DNA of 17,254 bases from an uncultured Acetatifactor sp. Lineage in GTDB: Bacteria > Bacillota > Clostridia > Lachnospirales > Lachnospiraceae. The translations under genes and the position numbers were made by a program. The stretch lies in assembly GCA_910577185.1 (NCBI GenBank), contig CAJTLR010000076.1, positions 1 through 17,254 on the forward strand, read 5' to 3'. Each line of letters opens with the position of its first letter. Position 1 is the first letter of the stretch. Of the stretch, positions 15,001 to 17,254 are shown piece by piece. The notes under the pieces were generated by a model. It did not search any database, was not told the origin of the DNA, and saw nothing but the letters and a program-made list of their open reading frames with translations.

Positions 15001-16047
15001 ATGAATTTAGAAGAATATAAGGGCGTATATGTCTTCGCGCAGCAGGTGGACAATATCGTCAACAGCATTGCTTTTGAACTGATCGGCAAGGGCAAGGATC
15101 TGGCAGCGGATCTTGGCACCGAAGTCACTGCTGTTCTGGTGGGCAGCGATGTAAAAGGCCTGGCAGACGAGCTGGCAGAGTATGGCGCCGACAGAGTGAT
15201 CGTGGTGGACGATCCGGAACTGAAAGAGTACAGAACCGAGCCTTATGCCCATGCCCTGGCATCCGTTATCAACAAGTATAAGCCGGAAATTTTCCTGGTG
15301 GGCGCAACCGCAATCGGACGTGATCTGGGTCCCCGTGTCTCCGCAAGGATTCACACCGGACTGACCGCTGACTGTACCCAGCTGGACATTGGGGATTTCC
15401 CGTTAAATCCCATTCCCGGCAAGGAGCAGAAGCACAATCAGCTGCTGATGACACGTCCCGCGTTCGGCGGCAATACCATTGCCACCATCGCATGCCCTGA
15501 TTTCCGTCCCCAGATGGCCACTGTCCGTCCCGGCGTAATGCAGAAGAAGGAGAGACAGGCGGGAGCAAAGGCAAATGTGGAAGAATTCAATCCCGGATTT
15601 ACACCCAATAACAATTATGTGGAAATTCTGGAGGTTGTGAAGGCAGTGTCCGAGACCGTGGATATTATGGATGCAAAGATTCTGGTATCCGGCGGGCGCG
15701 GAATGGGCGGCCCCGAGAACTTTAAGATGCTGGAAGACCTGGCAGAGGTTCTGGGCGGCACCGTGAGCTGCTCCCGTGCGGTTGTTGACGCAGGCTGGAA
15801 GCCCAAGGATCTGCAGGTAGGACAGACCGGAAAGACAGTACGTCCCAATGTTTATTTTGCAATTGGTATCTCCGGCGCCATCCAGCATCTGGCAGGCATG
15901 GAAGAGTCTGATATCATCATTGCCATCAACAAGGACGATACGGCTCCCATTTTTGATGTGGCTGATTTCGGACTGGTAGGGGATCTGAATAAGATCGTGC
16001 CCGCCCTGACCGAGAAACTGCGCGGAGAACTGGCCGGCAAGAATTAA
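15001..16047 (+). CDS. etfA: electron transfer flavoprotein, alpha subunit
   Basis: This is the partner of EtfB; it binds the FAD that shuttles electrons to Bcd. It has 348 residues. The N-terminal domain (about 1-190) begins MNLEEYKGVYVFAQQ. The C-terminal FAD domain shows GGRGMGG (231-237), SRAVVDAGW (258-266), GQTGKTVRPNVYFAIGISGA (274-293) and AINKDDTAPIF, all typical of EtfA. There is no N-terminal ferredoxin domain, which some longer EtfA proteins carry. The frame is open upstream to 14920, but the ATG at 15001 has AGGAGG 7 nt before it and matches the family start. It is the last gene of the operon and is followed by an intrinsic terminator. Confidence 0.97.
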   Translation: MNLEEYKGVYVFAQQVDNIVNSIAFELIGKGKDLAADLGTEVTAVLVGSDVKGLADELAEYGADRVIVVDDPELKEYRTEPYAHALASVINKYKPEIFLVGATAIGRDLGPRVSARIHTGLTADCTQLDIGDFPLNPIPGKEQKHNQLLMTRPAFGGNTIATIACPDFRPQMATVRPGVMQKKERQAGAKANVEEFNPGFTPNNNYVEILEVVKAVSETVDIMDAKILVSGGRGMGGPENFKMLEDLAEVLGGTVSCSRAVVDAGWKPKDLQVGQTGKTVRPNVYFAIGISGAIQHLAGMEESDIIIAINKDDTAPIFDVADFGLVGDLNKIVPALTEKLRGELAGKN

Positions 16048-16082
16048 TGAGACTTTGAAGCGAAAAGTGATATAGAGGAAAT

Positions 16083-16138
16083 GGAAACTCCCATGGATCG
16101 AAACATCATATTGTCAGATTTGTGGGAGTTTTCTTGTC
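16083..16138 (+). terminator. terminator of the butyrate operon
   Basis: GGAAACTCCCA (16083-16093) pairs with TGGGAGTTTTC (16123-16133) over 11 bp with one wobble. The distal arm runs into TTTTCTTGTC. The loop is large (29 nt), with weak internal pairing. Its position 36 nt after the etfA stop supports an intrinsic terminator closing the operon. Confidence 0.6.
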
Positions 16139-16229
16139 ATATGGAAGTCACAAAAACGCTTTGCTGCGGGCTATAACAAATAGAAGATGGGCAGAGGGCG
16201 GATTCCATTGGCTTATATGGAGAACAGGT

Positions 16230-16907
16230 ATGAAACGCAATATCTCTCTGGAGGAGATTTCTGACGGAAGGCTTTATAACGGCAATGACATGGTAAAAGC
16301 GGACAGCCATGGGTGCAGGGGATGCTTTAAGTGCTGTACAGGGATGGGAAATTCTGTGATTCTGGATCCGTATGATGTGTACAGTCTCCAGAAAAAGTCC
16401 GGAAAAGGATTCCCGGTTCTGCTTGCGGAGGGGATGGCGGAGCTGAATGTGGTGTCCGGTGTTATCCTGCCGAACCTGAAAATGACAGGGGAGGATGAAA
16501 GATGCGTTTTTCTGAATCAGGAGGGACGCTGCAGCATACATGACAGCAGGCCGGGGGTGTGCCGGCTTTTCCCCCTGGGGCGCTATTATGAGAACGGAGA
16601 TTTCAAATATTTTCTCCAGACAGGGGAATGCACGGTTCCCAATCGTTCCAAAGTGAAAGTGAGCAAATGGATTGACACACCGGACCAGAAGAAAAATCAT
16701 GATTTTGTCTGCCGATGGCATTATCTTCTAAATGATCTGGAAGCGAAAGTGGATGGAGCGGAGGACATGGACACTGCCAAAAAGCTGAACATGTTTTTTC
16801 TGCAGACTTTTTTTATGGATGTTTACGAGACGGAGAGGGATTTTTACGGGCAGTTTGAGGGGAGAATTGCCGTTTTTGAAGATTTTATACAGAATCTTCC
16901 AAAATGA
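16230..16907 (+). CDS. YkgJ-family cysteine cluster protein
   Basis: This soluble protein of 225 residues has the cysteine pattern of the YkgJ/CxxCxxCC family: Cys29, Cys32, Cys35 and Cys36 in GCRGCFKCC, then Cys92, Cys101 and Cys111 in the RCVFL...GRCSIHDSRP-GVCRLFPLG region, plus Cys134 and Cys161. Such proteins are thought to bind zinc or an iron-sulfur cluster; their biochemical role is generally not established. The frame is open to 16122, inside the terminator of the previous operon. The ATG at 16230 has GGAG 7 nt upstream and is the sensible start. It lies after the etfA terminator, so it is likely transcribed separately, but I found no convincing promoter in 16139-16229. Confidence 0.85.
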   Translation: MKRNISLEEISDGRLYNGNDMVKADSHGCRGCFKCCTGMGNSVILDPYDVYSLQKKSGKGFPVLLAEGMAELNVVSGVILPNLKMTGEDERCVFLNQEGRCSIHDSRPGVCRLFPLGRYYENGDFKYFLQTGECTVPNRSKVKVSKWIDTPDQKKNHDFVCRWHYLLNDLEAKVDGAEDMDTAKKLNMFFLQTFFMDVYETERDFYGQFEGRIAVFEDFIQNLPK

Positions 16908-16971
16908 TATGGCGGAAAATGGGGACATTAGAAGAGAAAAGGAAAGAGACAGAAGGGAAACTTTAACATAG

Positions 16972-17254
16972 ATGGAGACGGAAGAAGAACGTCAGATTCG
17001 CTGGAAGGAGCGGATTGAAATGATGAAAAAGGAGAAGAGGAGAAGGGAACTGATGTTCCGCTGGGGAATTCCTGCCATGGCCCTGACCGCCTTGCTGGCA
17101 GGTGTGGGCATTGGGTTTGGCGCAGGGGCGTTTTCGGACCGGCAGGAGGAAAACGCCCCGGAGGGCGTGGAGTATTGGGGCTGCGTGGGGCTTCTGCACG
17201 ACGTGGACTATGAGAGGTACCCGGAGGAGCACTGCAAGAAGGCAGTGGAGATAC
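16972..17254 (+). CDS. membrane-anchored protein of unknown function, 3' end outside window
   Basis: An open frame runs off the window edge after 94 codons. It starts METEEERQIRWKERIEMMKK, a strongly charged cytoplasmic segment, followed by one hydrophobic helix (about residues 33-53, IPAMALTALLAGVGIGFGAG). An outside part then contains YWGCVGLLHDVDYERYPEEH. An alternative start at ATG 17020 (16 codons later) has a better ribosome binding site, AAGGAG 9 nt upstream; only a weak GAAGGG at 14 nt precedes 16972. Type II-like anchoring of an external domain is likely. The family cannot be named from this fragment. Confidence 0.65.
   Translation, partial: METEEERQIRWKERIEMMKKEKRRRELMFRWGIPAMALTALLAGVGIGFGAGAFSDRQEENAPEGVEYWGCVGLLHDVDYERYPEEHCKKAVEI

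Noticed and set aside
16134..16177. Promoter for the YkgJ-type gene (TTGTCA and TATAAC)
   Set aside because: The two boxes are 32 nt apart, far from the 16-18 nt needed, and no better pair was found.

Overview
The window looks like the chromosome of a butyrate-producing anaerobic Clostridia, most likely a Lachnospiraceae. This rests on three things: a six-gene crotonyl-CoA/butyryl-CoA operon in the order thl-crt-hbd-bcd-etfB-etfA; a BceRS-BceAB peptide-antibiotic detoxification module of the Firmicutes type; and strong GGAGG-type ribosome binding sites before most genes. The organism is inferred from gene content, not from a marker gene. I see no rRNA, tRNA, CRISPR array, transposase or integrase. 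No gene-free stretch exceeds 300 bases.

Left part (1-6111): a small lipoprotein gene reads leftward from its own near-consensus promoter. A Bce-type module then reads rightward: response regulator (bceR), short intramembrane-sensing kinase (bceS), a regulatory interval, ATPase (bceA) and a 10-helix FtsX-type permease (bceB). Two further genes follow: a 49-residue single-helix membrane protein overlapping a 160-residue lipoprotein. The interval before bceA is the most unusual part of the window. It holds a BceR-like box, a terminator-like hairpin and a -10 box, then two head-to-tail copies of a 58/59-bp sequence that would make up nearly the whole bceAB mRNA leader and that fold into three small hairpins per copy.

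Middle (6112-9445): a near-consensus promoter drives a single 1047-residue soluble hybrid histidine kinase (N-terminal receiver-like region, PAS domains, HisKA, HATPase, two receivers). It has no obvious output protein next to it.

Right part (9446-16138): the butyrate operon. Thiolase condenses two acetyl-CoA, Hbd reduces acetoacetyl-CoA, Crt dehydrates 3-hydroxybutyryl-CoA, and Bcd with EtfAB reduces crotonyl-CoA to butyryl-CoA, probably by electron bifurcation to ferredoxin. All catalytic residues I could check are present. The spacers are long for an operon (171, 47, 163, 124 and 112 nt). Several contain hairpins, including a terminator-like one between thl and crt. The terminal butyrate-forming enzyme is not in the window. 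An intrinsic terminator follows etfA. After it come a YkgJ-type cysteine-cluster protein and the start of an unidentified membrane-anchored protein cut by the window edge.
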